DNA of 64,000 nucleotides from Oceanipulchritudo sp049975345. Lineage in GTDB: Bacteria; Verrucomicrobiota; Verrucomicrobiia; Opitutales; Oceanipulchritudinaceae. This document shows positions 24,034 through 32,262 of the stretch, piece after piece. The stretch is from NCBI GenBank assembly GCA_049975345.1, contig JBNGDP010000001.1, positions 62,001 to 126,000 on the forward strand. Direction: 5' to 3'. Every line of letters begins with the position of its first letter. Within the stretch, counting starts at the first letter, position 1. Made by a program: the position numbers and the translations under genes. Below the pieces are notes generated by a model, which saw only the letters and a list, made by a program, of their open reading frames with translations, had not been told where the DNA came from and searched no databases.

Positions 24034-25445
24034 CGCCTGGATCCTTTCTTCCGCACCTCCGCGTAGCGCTTTTCCTTTCCCTTCAACTCAAAGCGAACCG
24101 GGCAGCCTTCCAGACGGAAATCCCGGATCAGTCCGTTCTGCAGGTACCGTCGGTAGCTGTCGTCCAGCTTGGTGGCACGGTTGCAGAAAATGCGGAAGAC
24201 GAAGGGGCGGTTGCCGGTCTGCACCGTGTAATAGGCCTTGAAACGCTTGTTGTCGAGGTATCGGGGCTGGCGCTTCTCGAACAGCGAATGCACCAGGTTG
24301 TTCAGCTTCGGGGTCGGCAGGCGGCGCCCCGATTTCTCCCATAGGGTGCGGGCCACCTTGAGGACGCGGTCCATCGCGAACCCGCGCAATGCCGACACAA
24401 AAAGCACGGGGCTGTCGGGCAGGAAAAAGATCTCCTCGAGAGCCTTGCCGGCATAGGCTTTCCGGAACTCGGCGATGTTCCCGTACCCCTCCGGATGTTT
24501 GGCCCGGAACTGGTCGATGGCCTGGTCCCATTTGTTGACGATCAAAGCGACGCTTTTGCCGGCCTCGATGATTTCCCCGGCAAGGGCCTTGTCCTGCCGC
24601 GTGACCCCCGATTCCGCGTCAATCACAAGGAAGACGATGTCCGAACGCTCGATGGCGTCGCGGGTCCGGACCGTGCTGAAATATTCGATCGAGTGGCTCA
24701 CCCGCTTGCGGCGGCGCAATCCGGCGGTGTCCACCAGGCGGAAAGGAAGGACCCCCCCGTCCGGGGCCTCGAAATCCAGGTCCAGCATGACGCTGTCCCG
24801 CGTCGTTCCCGGCACCTCGCTGACCACGAGGCGCTCATCCTTCAGGAGAAAATTGCAGAGGCTCGATTTCCCCACGTTGGGCCTCCCCACGAAGGCCAGA
24901 TGGATGCGGTGCGCCTCCTCCTCCTGCGCCTCCTCCCCGGGGGGCGGGCCGATCCGCTCCTCGATGGCCGATTCCAGCGAACGGGCGTTGTATCCATGCT
25001 CGGCGGAAACGGGAACGGGGTCGCCGAAGCCGAGGTTCTCAAACTCGACCACCCGGTCCTCGAGTCCCTCGTGGTCGATCTTGTTGACGACCAGGACAAC
25101 CTTCTTGCCGCTCGCGCGCAGCTTTTCCGCAATCGTCTGGTCAAGCGCGGTCAGGCCCTCGCGCCCGTCCACGATGAAACAGATCAGCTCGGAGGCCTCC
25201 ACGGCCAGCCATACCTGGGCCTCCGCCGCGGCGATCAGCTTCTCGTGGTCCATGTCCGCGACCAGCCCGATCCCGCCGGTGTCCATGAGCGTGTAGTGGC
25301 GGTTCACTACAGTGGAGTTGACATCCCTGGTGACGCCCGCCTGGTCGTGGACGATGGCCAGACGGCGGCCGGCCAGGCGGTTGTAAAGACGGCTCTTGCC
25401 GACATTGGGCCTGCCCACAAGGGCGACGGTTGCCATGGTCCTCAT
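24030..25445 (-). CDS. der: Ribosome-assembly GTPase Der
   Basis: 471 residues with two tandem G domains and a C-terminal KH-like domain. The first has GRPNVGKSRLYNRL, TRDVNSTV, DTGGIG and NKID; the second has GRPNVGKSSLCNFL, GTTRDSV, DTAGLRRRKR and NKWD. Der is needed for 50S subunit maturation. Of two starts nine bases apart, 25445 has GAGGA six bases upstream and is preferred over 25436. It starts 9 bases after the aminotransferase gene and overlaps fmt by 4. Confidence 0.97.
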   Translation of the reverse strand: MRTMATVALVGRPNVGKSRLYNRLAGRRLAIVHDQAGVTRDVNSTVVNRHYTLMDTGGIGLVADMDHEKLIAAAEAQVWLAVEASELICFIVDGREGLTALDQTIAEKLRASGKKVVLVVNKIDHEGLEDRVVEFENLGFGDPVPVSAEHGYNARSLESAIEERIGPPPGEEAQEEEAHRIHLAFVGRPNVGKSSLCNFLLKDERLVVSEVPGTTRDSVMLDLDFEAPDGGVLPFRLVDTAGLRRRKRVSHSIEYFSTVRTRDAIERSDIVFLVIDAESGVTRQDKALAGEIIEAGKSVALIVNKWDQAIDQFRAKHPEGYGNIAEFRKAYAGKALEEIFFLPDSPVLFVSALRGFAMDRVLKVARTLWEKSGRRLPTPKLNNLVHSLFEKRQPRYLDNKRFKAYYTVQTGNRPFVFRIFCNRATKLDDSYRRYLQNGLIRDFRLEGCPVRFELKGKEKRYAEVRKKGSRR

Positions 25446-25454
25446 CGCGATTCC

Positions 25455-26618
25455 TCACAGGCTGTCGATAAAACGCTGCATCCGGTCGCAGGCCTCCTCG
25501 ATGCGGGCGTAGCGGGTCGAGAAACTGGCGCGGACGAATTCCGTGCCGTCGCGCCCGAAGGCGGTCCCCGGCACCACCGCGACCTTTCCCTCCCGCAGCA
25601 GCCGGGTGGCGAAGGTCCTGCCGTCCAGGCCCACCGGCGTGACATCCGGAAAGGTGTAGAAGGTGGCCTGGGGAAGGTGGCAGGTGAGACCCATTTGCCG
25701 GAAACGGCGCACCAGGAAATCCCGCCGCCGCTGATAGGACTCCCGCATCGAGGCCACGGCCTCATCCGAGTTGCGCAAGGCCTCGATGCCCGCCTCCTGG
25801 ACGAAGATGGGCACGCTCATGACCGCGTACTGGTGCACCTTCATCATGGCCTCGATGATCTCGTGCGGCGCGCAGGCGTACCCGATCCGGAATCCGGTCA
25901 TCGCAAAGGCCTTGGAAACCCCGTGCAGGAACACGGTCCGGTCGCGCATGCCGGGGAAGGAGGCGATGCTGACATGTTCGCCGTCGTAGGTCAGTTCCGC
26001 GTAAATCTCGTCGCTCAGGACAATGAGATCCTTTTCCACGGCGAAGTCCGCGATCTTGCGCAGGCGTTCCCGCTCCACCACGCCACCGGTGGGGTTGGTC
26101 GGGAAATTGAGGATCAGCAGCTTGCAACCGGGTTCCCAGGCGGCCTCGAGATCGCCCGCGCGCAGGGCGAAGGCGTCCTTCGCGTGCGTCGCCACCGGAA
26201 GGGGGATGCCGCCGGCCAGTTGGACGCTCGGGGAATAACTTACGTAACAGGGCTCATGATAGAGCACCTTGTCCCCCGGGTTCACGAGGGCGCGGATCGC
26301 CGTGTCCATGGTCTCCGAGACCCCGATCCCGACCAGGCATTCCTTGTGCGGATCGTAGGAAAGGCCGAAGACCCGCCCGACATATTCCACCACCGCCCGG
26401 CGGAAAGCGTACAGGCCCAGATTGTCCGTGTAACTGGTCTTCCCCTTCTCAAGGGAATAAATGGCCGCCTCCCGGATATTCCACGGAGTGATGAAATCCG
26501 GCTCCCCGATCCCCAGGGAAATCGCCTCCGGCATCTGCTGCACCAGGGCGAAGAAATCCCGGATTCCGGAACGCTTCAGCTCGCGGACATGCCGCGCGAT
26601 ATAGTTTTCGTAGTTCAT
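25455..26618 (-). CDS. PLP-dependent class I aminotransferase
   Basis: 387 residues from the ATG at 26618. The fold-type I motifs are clear: ISLGIGEPDF, the GIGVSETMDTAIRAL cofactor-phosphate region, NFPTNPTGGV, VLSDEIYAELTYDG, and the PLP lysine in HGVSKAFAMTGFRIGYA. It resembles the aspartate/alanine aminotransferase AAT-I group that often sits beside Lrp-type regulators; substrate is not determinable. The immediate upstream gene is such a regulator, and the spacer between them is filled by an inverted heptad array. Confidence 0.9.
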   Translation of the reverse strand: MNYENYIARHVRELKRSGIRDFFALVQQMPEAISLGIGEPDFITPWNIREAAIYSLEKGKTSYTDNLGLYAFRRAVVEYVGRVFGLSYDPHKECLVGIGVSETMDTAIRALVNPGDKVLYHEPCYVSYSPSVQLAGGIPLPVATHAKDAFALRAGDLEAAWEPGCKLLILNFPTNPTGGVVERERLRKIADFAVEKDLIVLSDEIYAELTYDGEHVSIASFPGMRDRTVFLHGVSKAFAMTGFRIGYACAPHEIIEAMMKVHQYAVMSVPIFVQEAGIEALRNSDEAVASMRESYQRRRDFLVRRFRQMGLTCHLPQATFYTFPDVTPVGLDGRTFATRLLREGKVAVVPGTAFGRDGTEFVRASFSTRYARIEEACDRMQRFIDSL

Positions 26619-26670
26619 GTTCTGGACGAGGGACGAGGACAAGGGACTTCCCACCCTTGTCCCTCGTCCG
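26619..26670. repeat. Inverted heptad array in the Lrp-aminotransferase spacer
   Basis: Two GGACGAG heptads (26624-26637) and a shorter GGACAAGG unit face CTTGTCC and CTCGTCC (26656-26669). The left part 26631-26645 pairs with 26654-26669 with a single bulge. The array occupies the whole 52-base gap from the Lrp stop codon to the aminotransferase start. It resembles the heptads at 61747-61878. Confidence 0.6.
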
Positions 26671-27156
26671 TCAAGGACTGACCGCCGGTTTCTCCACCTC
26701 CTCGGGGTCGCTGTTGATCATGAAGCCGTCGATCTTGTAGCAACGGAGCATGAACCGGGTGGCCGTCGACTGGACCGGTCCCAGGGTGGCCAGCTTTTCC
26801 GAGACAAAGGTGGCCACGGAGAGGAGGTTCTTCCCGCGGACAATCACCAGCAGGTCATAGCCCCCGCTCATCAGGTAGCAGGTCACGACCTGGTCGAAAC
26901 GGGCGATGCGCTCGGCGATCCGGTTGAAGCCTCCCTCCCGCTCGGGAACGATCGAGACCTCGATCAGGGCATGGACCTCGTTCTCGGCAACGGCCCCGGG
27001 ATTGATCACGGGCCGCCAGCCCAGCAGCATCTGCTCCTCCTCCAGCTTGGCCAGAGTGGCCTCGATCTCCTTCTCGCTGACACCCAGCACGGAGGCCATC
27101 GCTTCAGTCCGCACCGCTTCACCCTCAAGGAGCAGTTTCAAAACATCTTTGATCAT
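26671..27156 (-). CDS. Lrp/AsnC-family transcriptional regulator
   Basis: 161 residues. An N-terminal winged helix (VRTEAMASVLGVSEKEIEATLAKLEEEQML) precedes an AsnC/RAM effector domain (VHALIEVSIVPEREGGFNRIAERIA, VVTCYLMSGGYDLLVIVRGKN). Lrp-family proteins form octamers that sense amino acids. It stands 52 bases upstream of an aminotransferase in the same direction, the common regulator-target arrangement, so it probably controls that gene. The last ~15 residues (DPEEVEKPAVSP) are a short tail. Confidence 0.92.
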   Translation of the reverse strand: MIKDVLKLLLEGEAVRTEAMASVLGVSEKEIEATLAKLEEEQMLLGWRPVINPGAVAENEVHALIEVSIVPEREGGFNRIAERIARFDQVVTCYLMSGGYDLLVIVRGKNLLSVATFVSEKLATLGPVQSTATRFMLRCYKIDGFMINSDPEEVEKPAVSP

Positions 27157-27254
27157 GACCCGGCACTATGGGCATTCCCCGCTTCGCATGCACGTATTTT
27201 TTTTCGATGGGTGGATCTTGCCAGTCCCGGCGGCCGGCCCCATTGAATAGGGCG

Positions 27255-28253
27255 ATGTCTCCTTCCATCCCCAGGGAAACCGATGCGCGGATCTCGGCCG
27301 CCTTGCACCGCCGCCTTGAAGCGGGCTCGGACTTCCTGTACCTCGACCGCTACATTGAATGCGTCCTTTATGACCCGGAAGCGGGGTACTACCGCCGGGC
27401 GCGGGAACGGGTCGGGTACCGTGCCGGGACCGATTTCTACACCGCCTCCAGCCTCGGGGAGGTTTTTTCGCACCTGGTCCTCGCCTCCGTGCGCTCCCTC
27501 TGCCCCGCTCCCTTGCGCGATCACGCTTTCGTGGAGGCCGGTCCGGAGTCGGAAACCGGCATCCTTGGAGGCATTCCGGAATCCCCTTTCCGGGAACACC
27601 GGATGATCCTCCCGGGAGAAACCATCGAGATCCCGGACAAGGCGGTGTTCTTTTCCAATGAACTGTTCGACGCCCAGCCCTTCCGGCGTTTCATCCGCTC
27701 CGGCGGGGCATGGTCGGAGATCGGGGTCCGTCTGCGGGATACCACCCTGCAACCCGTTGCTCTTCGCCCGAGAGAGCCCTTCCCTTCCCTTCCCGGGAAT
27801 CTGCCCGATGGCTACACCATCGACTGGCCCTCCGGCGCGCACGCCCTGCTCGAACAAATCTGCCGGCCCGATTGGAAAGGGCTCTTCCTCGCCTTCGACT
27901 ACGGACTGGGCCGGGAAACCGTCTTCCGCGAACGCCCCGAAGGCACAGGCCGGACCTACGCCGGGCACACCATGGGAATTGACTTCCTTCAGGATGCCGG
28001 ACAGCGGGACATCACCTGCCACATGATCTGGGAGGAAATGGAGGAGATCCTGCGCCGCCATCGGTTCACCCGCATTTCCCTCGAATGGCAGGAATCCTTC
28101 TTCATGCATCATGCCCGGCCGGTCATTCGCGAAATCCTCGAGGCCGCCCCCGCGGGCTTTTCCCCCGCGAAACAAACCTTGATGGAGCTGCTGCATCCCG
28201 ATAACATGGGACACAAGTTCCAGGTCCTGAGTGCGATTCGCGGGATTGGCTAA
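27255..28253 (+). CDS. MidA/NDUFAF7-like SAM-dependent methyltransferase
   Basis: 332 residues from the ATG at 27255. The pattern DFLYLDRYIECVLYDPEAGYYRRA...GTDFYTASSLGEVFSHLVL is the N-terminus of DUF185/MidA proteins, and FFSNELFDAQPFRRF and FDYGLGRETVFRERPEGTGRTY are their later motifs. NDUFAF7, the mitochondrial member, methylates an arginine of complex I; bacterial targets are unknown. The SAM glycine loop (EAGPESETGILGG) is shorter than in typical enzymes. A divergent Lrp gene lies upstream and rpmB 63 bases downstream. Confidence 0.8.
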   Translation: MSPSIPRETDARISAALHRRLEAGSDFLYLDRYIECVLYDPEAGYYRRARERVGYRAGTDFYTASSLGEVFSHLVLASVRSLCPAPLRDHAFVEAGPESETGILGGIPESPFREHRMILPGETIEIPDKAVFFSNELFDAQPFRRFIRSGGAWSEIGVRLRDTTLQPVALRPREPFPSLPGNLPDGYTIDWPSGAHALLEQICRPDWKGLFLAFDYGLGRETVFRERPEGTGRTYAGHTMGIDFLQDAGQRDITCHMIWEEMEEILRRHRFTRISLEWQESFFMHHARPVIREILEAAPAGFSPAKQTLMELLHPDNMGHKFQVLSAIRGIG

Positions 28254-28260
28254 AAAAAAC

Positions 28261-28288
28261 TTGCCATCGCGGGTCGTCGACCTACCTT
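28261..28288 (+). promoter_or_regulatory. Candidate sigma-70 promoter of rpmB
   Basis: TTGCCA (28261-28266; five of six) and TACCTT (28283-28288; three of six) are separated by 16 bases and end 28 bases before the rpmB ATG. An A8 tract lies just upstream (28252-28259). The spacing equals that of the better promoter at 4802. Confidence 0.4.
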
Positions 28289-28316
28289 GAGCCGCTTTTC
28301 CACAGGAGATCATACC

Positions 28317-28547
28317 ATGGCACGCATTTGTTCAGTCACCGGTAAACGCCGGACCACCGGCAGCAAGATCCACCGCAAGGGCCTCACCAAGAAGAGCGGC
28401 GGCATCGGCACCCACATCGCCAAGATCACCAAGCGCACCTTCAAGCCCAACGTGCAGCGCGTCCGCGTTCGCATGCCCAACGGGCAGGTCAAGCGCGTCT
28501 GGGTTTCCGCCAAGGCCCTCAAGGCCGGCCTCGTCGAAAAGGCCTGA
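28317..28547 (+). CDS. rpmB: 50S ribosomal protein L28
   Basis: 76 residues: MARICSVTGKRRTTGSKI, then a basic middle and VRVRMPNGQVKRVWVSAKALKAG, the full L28 pattern. Assembles late in the large subunit. The ATG at 28317 follows AGGAGA (28304-28309) by 7 bases; a longer frame to 28287 lacks a site. One CxxC-type zinc motif is not kept (a single Cys at residue 5). It has its own promoter candidate and a clear terminator, so it is monocistronic. Confidence 0.97.
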   Translation: MARICSVTGKRRTTGSKIHRKGLTKKSGGIGTHIAKITKRTFKPNVQRVRVRMPNGQVKRVWVSAKALKAGLVEKA

Positions 28548-28572
28548 GCGCGGCTTCCAGCCTTTTGATGCC

Positions 28573-28604
28573 AAACCGGCCGCTTCCCCCGCTGCCGGTT
28601 TTTT
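28573..28604 (+). terminator. Rho-independent terminator of rpmB
   Basis: AAACCGGC (28573-28580) and GCCGGTTT (28594-28601) make an 8-base stem with a 13-base loop, ending in a run of six T (28599-28604). It follows the rpmB stop by 26 bases and precedes the convergent siroheme methyltransferase gene. Confidence 0.85.
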
Positions 28605-28628
28605 ATTTCCCGGGCCCGATTGCTCGGT

Positions 28629-29390
28629 TCAGATCGAGGGATCGAACCACTGCAGCGTTTCACCAAGTCGGGCCACTTCGCCGATAATGACCACCGCGGG
28701 CGCCCCCAGGCCCGCTTCCTTCACCCGCCAGGCAATGTCAGCGAGGGTCCCCCGCACCGATTTCTGCCGGGGTGTCGTTCCCCACTCCACCACGCTGGCC
28801 GGCGTCCCCGCCGCGCGCCCTCCGTCAACCAACCTCCGGCAAATCTCCTCCAGCCGCCCCATCGACATGTACAGCACCAGCGTCGCCCCGCTGCGCGCGT
28901 GCGCCTCCCAGTCCACCATGCTCTCCCCCTTGTCCGGTTGCTCGTGCCCGGATATGAACGTCACCGCGCTGCTCCATTCCCGGTGGGTCAACGGGATCCC
29001 GCAGTAGGCCGCGCATCCGAGCGCCGCCGTCACCGCCGGTACCACTTCATACCGGATCCCCGCCCGCCGCAGCGCCTCCGCCTCCTCCCCGCCCCGGCCG
29101 AATATGAACGGGTCCCCGCCCTTCAGACGCACCACCCGCCGACCCCTCCCTGCCAGCGCGATCAATAACTCCACGATCTTCTCCTGAACGATGCTGTGAA
29201 AGCCCGAACGCTTCCCCACATAGTGCAGCTCACACCCCTCCTTCACCCAGCCCTTCATCCGCTCGTCCACCAGGTAGTCGTACACAAGATCGTCACACTT
29301 CCCGATCAGCTCCCGCCCTTTCACCGTGATCAGGTCCGGATCCCCCGGACCCGCCCCCACCAGATAGACTGCTCCCTGCGCCTCCTTCAT
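28629..29390 (-). CDS. cobA: Uroporphyrinogen-III C-methyltransferase (SUMT)
   Basis: 253 residues. Adds two methyl groups to uroporphyrinogen III to give precorrin-2 for siroheme (sulfite reductase) or cobalamin. Motifs: VYLVGAGPGDPDLITVKG near the start, VRLKGGDPFIFGRGGEEAEAL, PAVTAALGCAAYCGIPLTHRE and a terminal SAM-fold strand VVIIGEVARLGE. There is no CysG Fe-chelatase/dehydrogenase domain. It is divergent from cysH and shares with it a strong G-ending codon bias (GCG, GTG, CTG, CGG) unlike the C-ending neighbours, suggesting joint transfer. The name cysG-A could equally be used. Confidence 0.92.
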   Translation of the reverse strand: MKEAQGAVYLVGAGPGDPDLITVKGRELIGKCDDLVYDYLVDERMKGWVKEGCELHYVGKRSGFHSIVQEKIVELLIALAGRGRRVVRLKGGDPFIFGRGGEEAEALRRAGIRYEVVPAVTAALGCAAYCGIPLTHREWSSAVTFISGHEQPDKGESMVDWEAHARSGATLVLYMSMGRLEEICRRLVDGGRAAGTPASVVEWGTTPRQKSVRGTLADIAWRVKEAGLGAPAVVIIGEVARLGETLQWFDPSI

Positions 29391-29499
29391 CGCCTCCCCC
29401 TATTCCCTACCCCCACTCCCGCCTGCCTGTCGATGCCCCTTTTATGGATTTTTGCTTGTCAAAACAAAGTTAATCAATAGTTCATTACCTAATATTGTC
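29391..29499. promoter_or_regulatory. AT-rich divergent control region of cobA/cysH
   Basis: The 109-base spacer changes from C-rich (cobA side) to strongly AT-rich (about 29440-29500) near cysH. TTGTCA at 29456-29461 could be a -35 of cysH but I find no matching -10 at proper spacing. It should hold the promoters, and possibly a sulfur-responsive operator, for both genes. No palindrome of note was seen. Confidence 0.4.
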
Positions 29500-30222
29500 A
29501 TGATTACGGGAAAAACAAGGGAAAAAAGGACTGTGGCGGGCTGGCTGGAGGGGCTGGGGGCGGAAGAGCGTGTGGCGTGGGCTCTGGAGCGGTACGGGGA
29601 AAGGCTGGCGCTGTCGACGAGTTTCGGGGGGCAATCGGCGGTGATGCTGCATCTGGTGACGCGGCTGAGGAGGGACATCCCGGTGATATTCGTGGACACG
29701 GGATATTTGTTTGCGGAGACGTACCGGTATGCGGAGGAGATGCGGGAGCGGTTATCGCTGAACCTGAAGGTGGTGACCCCCTTGTGGAGTGCGGCGCGGC
29801 AGGAGGCGGTGCACGGGAGGCGCTGGGAGCAGGGGCTGGAGGGGCTGGAAGGCTACAACCGGGACAACAAGGTGGAGCCGATGAACCGGGCGCTGAAGGA
29901 ACTGGGGGCGGAAGCCTGGCTGAGCGGGCTGCGGAGGAGCCAGTCCCGGTCGCGGGCGGAGTTACCGGTGGTGCAGAAGCAGAACCGGACGGTGAAGATC
30001 CACCCCATTGTGGACTGGACGGAGAAGCAGGCCTACGCGTACATGCGGGAACACGGGCTCCCGTTCCACCCGCTCTGGGAAAAGGGGTATGTCAGCATCG
30101 GGGACTGGCACAGCACGAGGCCCCTCGCGGAGGGGATGAGCGAGGAGGAAACCCGCTTCGGTGGTCTGAAGCGGGAATGCGGGCTGCACGAAGGCAGCGG
30201 ACAGGCCGACTGGCAGATCTGA
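29500..30222 (+). CDS. cysH: Phosphoadenylyl-sulfate reductase (thioredoxin)
   Basis: 240 residues, very like E. coli CysH: LSTSFGGQSAVMLHLVT (PP-loop), DIPVIFVDTGYLFAETYRY, YNRDNKVEPMNRALKELGA, LSGLRRSQSRSRAELP, and the C-terminal catalytic KRECGLHEG with the single active Cys. The extra Cys pairs of Fe-S APS reductases are absent, so this uses PAPS. It reduces PAPS to sulfite in sulfate assimilation; siroheme from the divergent SUMT serves the next enzyme. Codons end mostly in G, in contrast to flanking genes. Start ATG 29500; a longer frame to 29452 is not conserved. Confidence 0.95.
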   Translation: MITGKTREKRTVAGWLEGLGAEERVAWALERYGERLALSTSFGGQSAVMLHLVTRLRRDIPVIFVDTGYLFAETYRYAEEMRERLSLNLKVVTPLWSAARQEAVHGRRWEQGLEGLEGYNRDNKVEPMNRALKELGAEAWLSGLRRSQSRSRAELPVVQKQNRTVKIHPIVDWTEKQAYAYMREHGLPFHPLWEKGYVSIGDWHSTRPLAEGMSEEETRFGGLKRECGLHEGSGQADWQI

Positions 30223-30243
30223 GGGGGGGTGGGACCGGTCGGA

Positions 30244-32262
30244 CTAGTCGGACTTGAGGAGTTTGCGAAGGCCGGTCTCATCGAGGATGCGGATGCCGAG
30301 GACCTGTGCCTTGGCGAGCTTGCTGCCGGCGGCTTCCCCGGCGACGACATAATCGGTATTGCGGCTGACGCTGGAGGTGACCTTTCCGCCGGCTTTCTCA
30401 ATGGCTTCCCTGGCCTCGTCGCGGGTCCAGTCGGGGAGGGTTCCGGTGAGGACGAGGGTTTTCCCGTCGAGGGGACCGGCTTGCGACTTGGCGGAGAGGG
30501 AGGTTTCCATGAGCAGGCCGGCCTCCTGGTAGAGGCGGCGGATCCGCTCGGAATTCACCGGGTCGGCGAAATAATGAACCACGCTTTCCGCCATCTTGGG
30601 ACCGATCCCGTCGATCGCGCTGAGGGTTTCCGGCCGGGCCTGCGTGAGGGCCCCCATGGAACCGAAATGGGCGGCCAGGACCTTCGCGGCCTCCGCCCCG
30701 ATCAGGGGGATGCCGAGGCCATGGATCAACCTCCAGAGATCGGCCTGGCGGCTCCGTGCGATGGCCTCGACCAGGTTGTTGGCCGACTTTTCGGCGAATT
30801 TGTCCAGCTTGACGAGGTCCGAGGCGGAAAGGCCGTAAATGTCGGCGATGTCCCGGACCAGCCCGGTTTCGACCAGTTGCTTGACGATTTCCTTTCCCAG
30901 ACCGTCGATATCCATTGCCTGGCGGGAAGCGAAGTGTTCAAGCTGGCGGCGCAGCCGGACCGGGTTGTCGGAAGCCTTCAGGCGCCAGGCGGCCTGGCCG
31001 GGGATCCGCTCGGCCTGATACCCGAGCTCATCCAGCCTTGCCTTGAAATCGAAGGGTTTTGCCGCGCTCGGGCGCTTCTCCCGGACAACCCGCACCACGG
31101 CGGGGATGATTTCCCCCGCTTTCTCGACCACAACCTGGTCCCCTTCCCGGACATCCTTGCGGCGGATCTCGTCCTCGTTGTGCAAAGTGGCGCGGCTCAC
31201 CGTGGTGCCGGCGATTTCCACCGGTTCCAGCTCCGCCACCGGCGTGAGGACCCCCGTGCGGCCGATCTGGATGGAAATATGGCGCAGCCGGGTCTCGGCC
31301 TGTTCCGCGGCAAACTTGTAGCTGATGGCCCAGCGGGGGGCCTTGGAGGTGGAACCCGCCCGTTTCTGGCCGGCGAGGTCATTGAGTTTCAAAACGGCGC
31401 CGTCGGTCGGGTAGGAAAATTCCATCCGCAGCCGGTCGAGTTCCTCAATGGCCTCCCAGGCGGCTTCAATTCCCTCGACAGGCCACGATTTTTCGACGGT
31501 TGGCAGACCCCAACGGGCAAAGGCCTCGCTGATTTCATGCTGCCGGGTGAAGGCGGTCCCCTCGAGGGCCCCGATCCCGTAGCAGACAATTTCCAGTTTG
31601 CGGCGGGCCACAACCCTCGGATCCAGTTGCTTGAGGGTGCCGCTGGCAAGGTTGCGGGGATTCATGAATCTGGGCTGCCCCTCCGCCTCGCGCTCCCGGT
31701 TGATCCGCTCAAATTCGGCCCGTCCCATGAATACCTCCCCGCGGACTTCAATCAGGTTGATTCCCGAGGCCCCCGAAAGCCGGTCGGGCAAGGTCCGGAT
31801 GGTGCGGACATTTTCGGTTACCTCGTCGCCTTCCTCGCCGTTTCCCCGGGTCACGGCGCGCTCAAAGCGCCCCTTCCGGTAGGTCAGGCTGATGGCCAGA
31901 CCGTCGATTTTCGGCTCCACAAGGTAATCCAGGCGGGGCGCGTCAAGGAGGCGGCGCAGGCGCTTGTCGAATTCGAACAGTTCATCCCGGTTGTAGGTAT
32001 TGTCGAGGGACTGCATCGGCACCAGGTGGCGCACGGTCTCGAACCCGGCGGTCCGGTCGTCCCCCAACCGGGTGGTCGGGCTGTCCGGCCTGGCGAAAAG
32101 GGGGTATTCCGCCTCGAGCGACTCCAGTTCCTTGACCATGCGGTCGAATTCCTGGTCCGAAATCTCCGGTTGATGCTCCTTCCGGTACAGGGCCTCATGC
32201 CGCTCGATTTCACGCCTCAGGTGGCGGATTCTTTCGGAAACCTCATTCAAATCCGACTTCAT
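30244..32262 (-). CDS. ligA: NAD-dependent DNA ligase
   Basis: 672 residues, normal length. Ia domain (PEISDQEFDRMVKELESLE), adenylation Lys in LVEPKIDGLAISLTYRKG (KxDG), then RGNGEEGDEVTENVRTI, the OB-fold, four helix-hairpin-helix motifs (GLGIPLIGAEAAKVLA, GIGPKMAESVVHYF) and the C-terminal BRCT domain (LDGKTLVLTGTLPDWTRDEAREAIEKAGG). The usual zinc-finger Cys residues are not evident between OB and HhH (the segment reads PFDFKARLDELGYQAERIPGQ), which would be odd. ATG at 32262 overlaps the vanZ stop by 4 bases. Confidence 0.95.
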   Translation of the reverse strand: MKSDLNEVSERIRHLRREIERHEALYRKEHQPEISDQEFDRMVKELESLEAEYPLFARPDSPTTRLGDDRTAGFETVRHLVPMQSLDNTYNRDELFEFDKRLRRLLDAPRLDYLVEPKIDGLAISLTYRKGRFERAVTRGNGEEGDEVTENVRTIRTLPDRLSGASGINLIEVRGEVFMGRAEFERINREREAEGQPRFMNPRNLASGTLKQLDPRVVARRKLEIVCYGIGALEGTAFTRQHEISEAFARWGLPTVEKSWPVEGIEAAWEAIEELDRLRMEFSYPTDGAVLKLNDLAGQKRAGSTSKAPRWAISYKFAAEQAETRLRHISIQIGRTGVLTPVAELEPVEIAGTTVSRATLHNEDEIRRKDVREGDQVVVEKAGEIIPAVVRVVREKRPSAAKPFDFKARLDELGYQAERIPGQAAWRLKASDNPVRLRRQLEHFASRQAMDIDGLGKEIVKQLVETGLVRDIADIYGLSASDLVKLDKFAEKSANNLVEAIARSRQADLWRLIHGLGIPLIGAEAAKVLAAHFGSMGALTQARPETLSAIDGIGPKMAESVVHYFADPVNSERIRRLYQEAGLLMETSLSAKSQAGPLDGKTLVLTGTLPDWTRDEAREAIEKAGGKVTSSVSRNTDYVVAGEAAGSKLAKAQVLGIRILDETGLRKLLKSD

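Noticed and set aside
24495..26681. 728-codon open frame on the plus strand opposite der and the aminotransferase
   Set aside because: Lies antisense to two clear conserved genes, has no recognisable domain, and arises from GC-rich third positions.
30231..30262. Repeated GTCGGACT between cysH and ligA
   Set aside because: Only two short copies, partly within the ligA coding end; not clearly an array.
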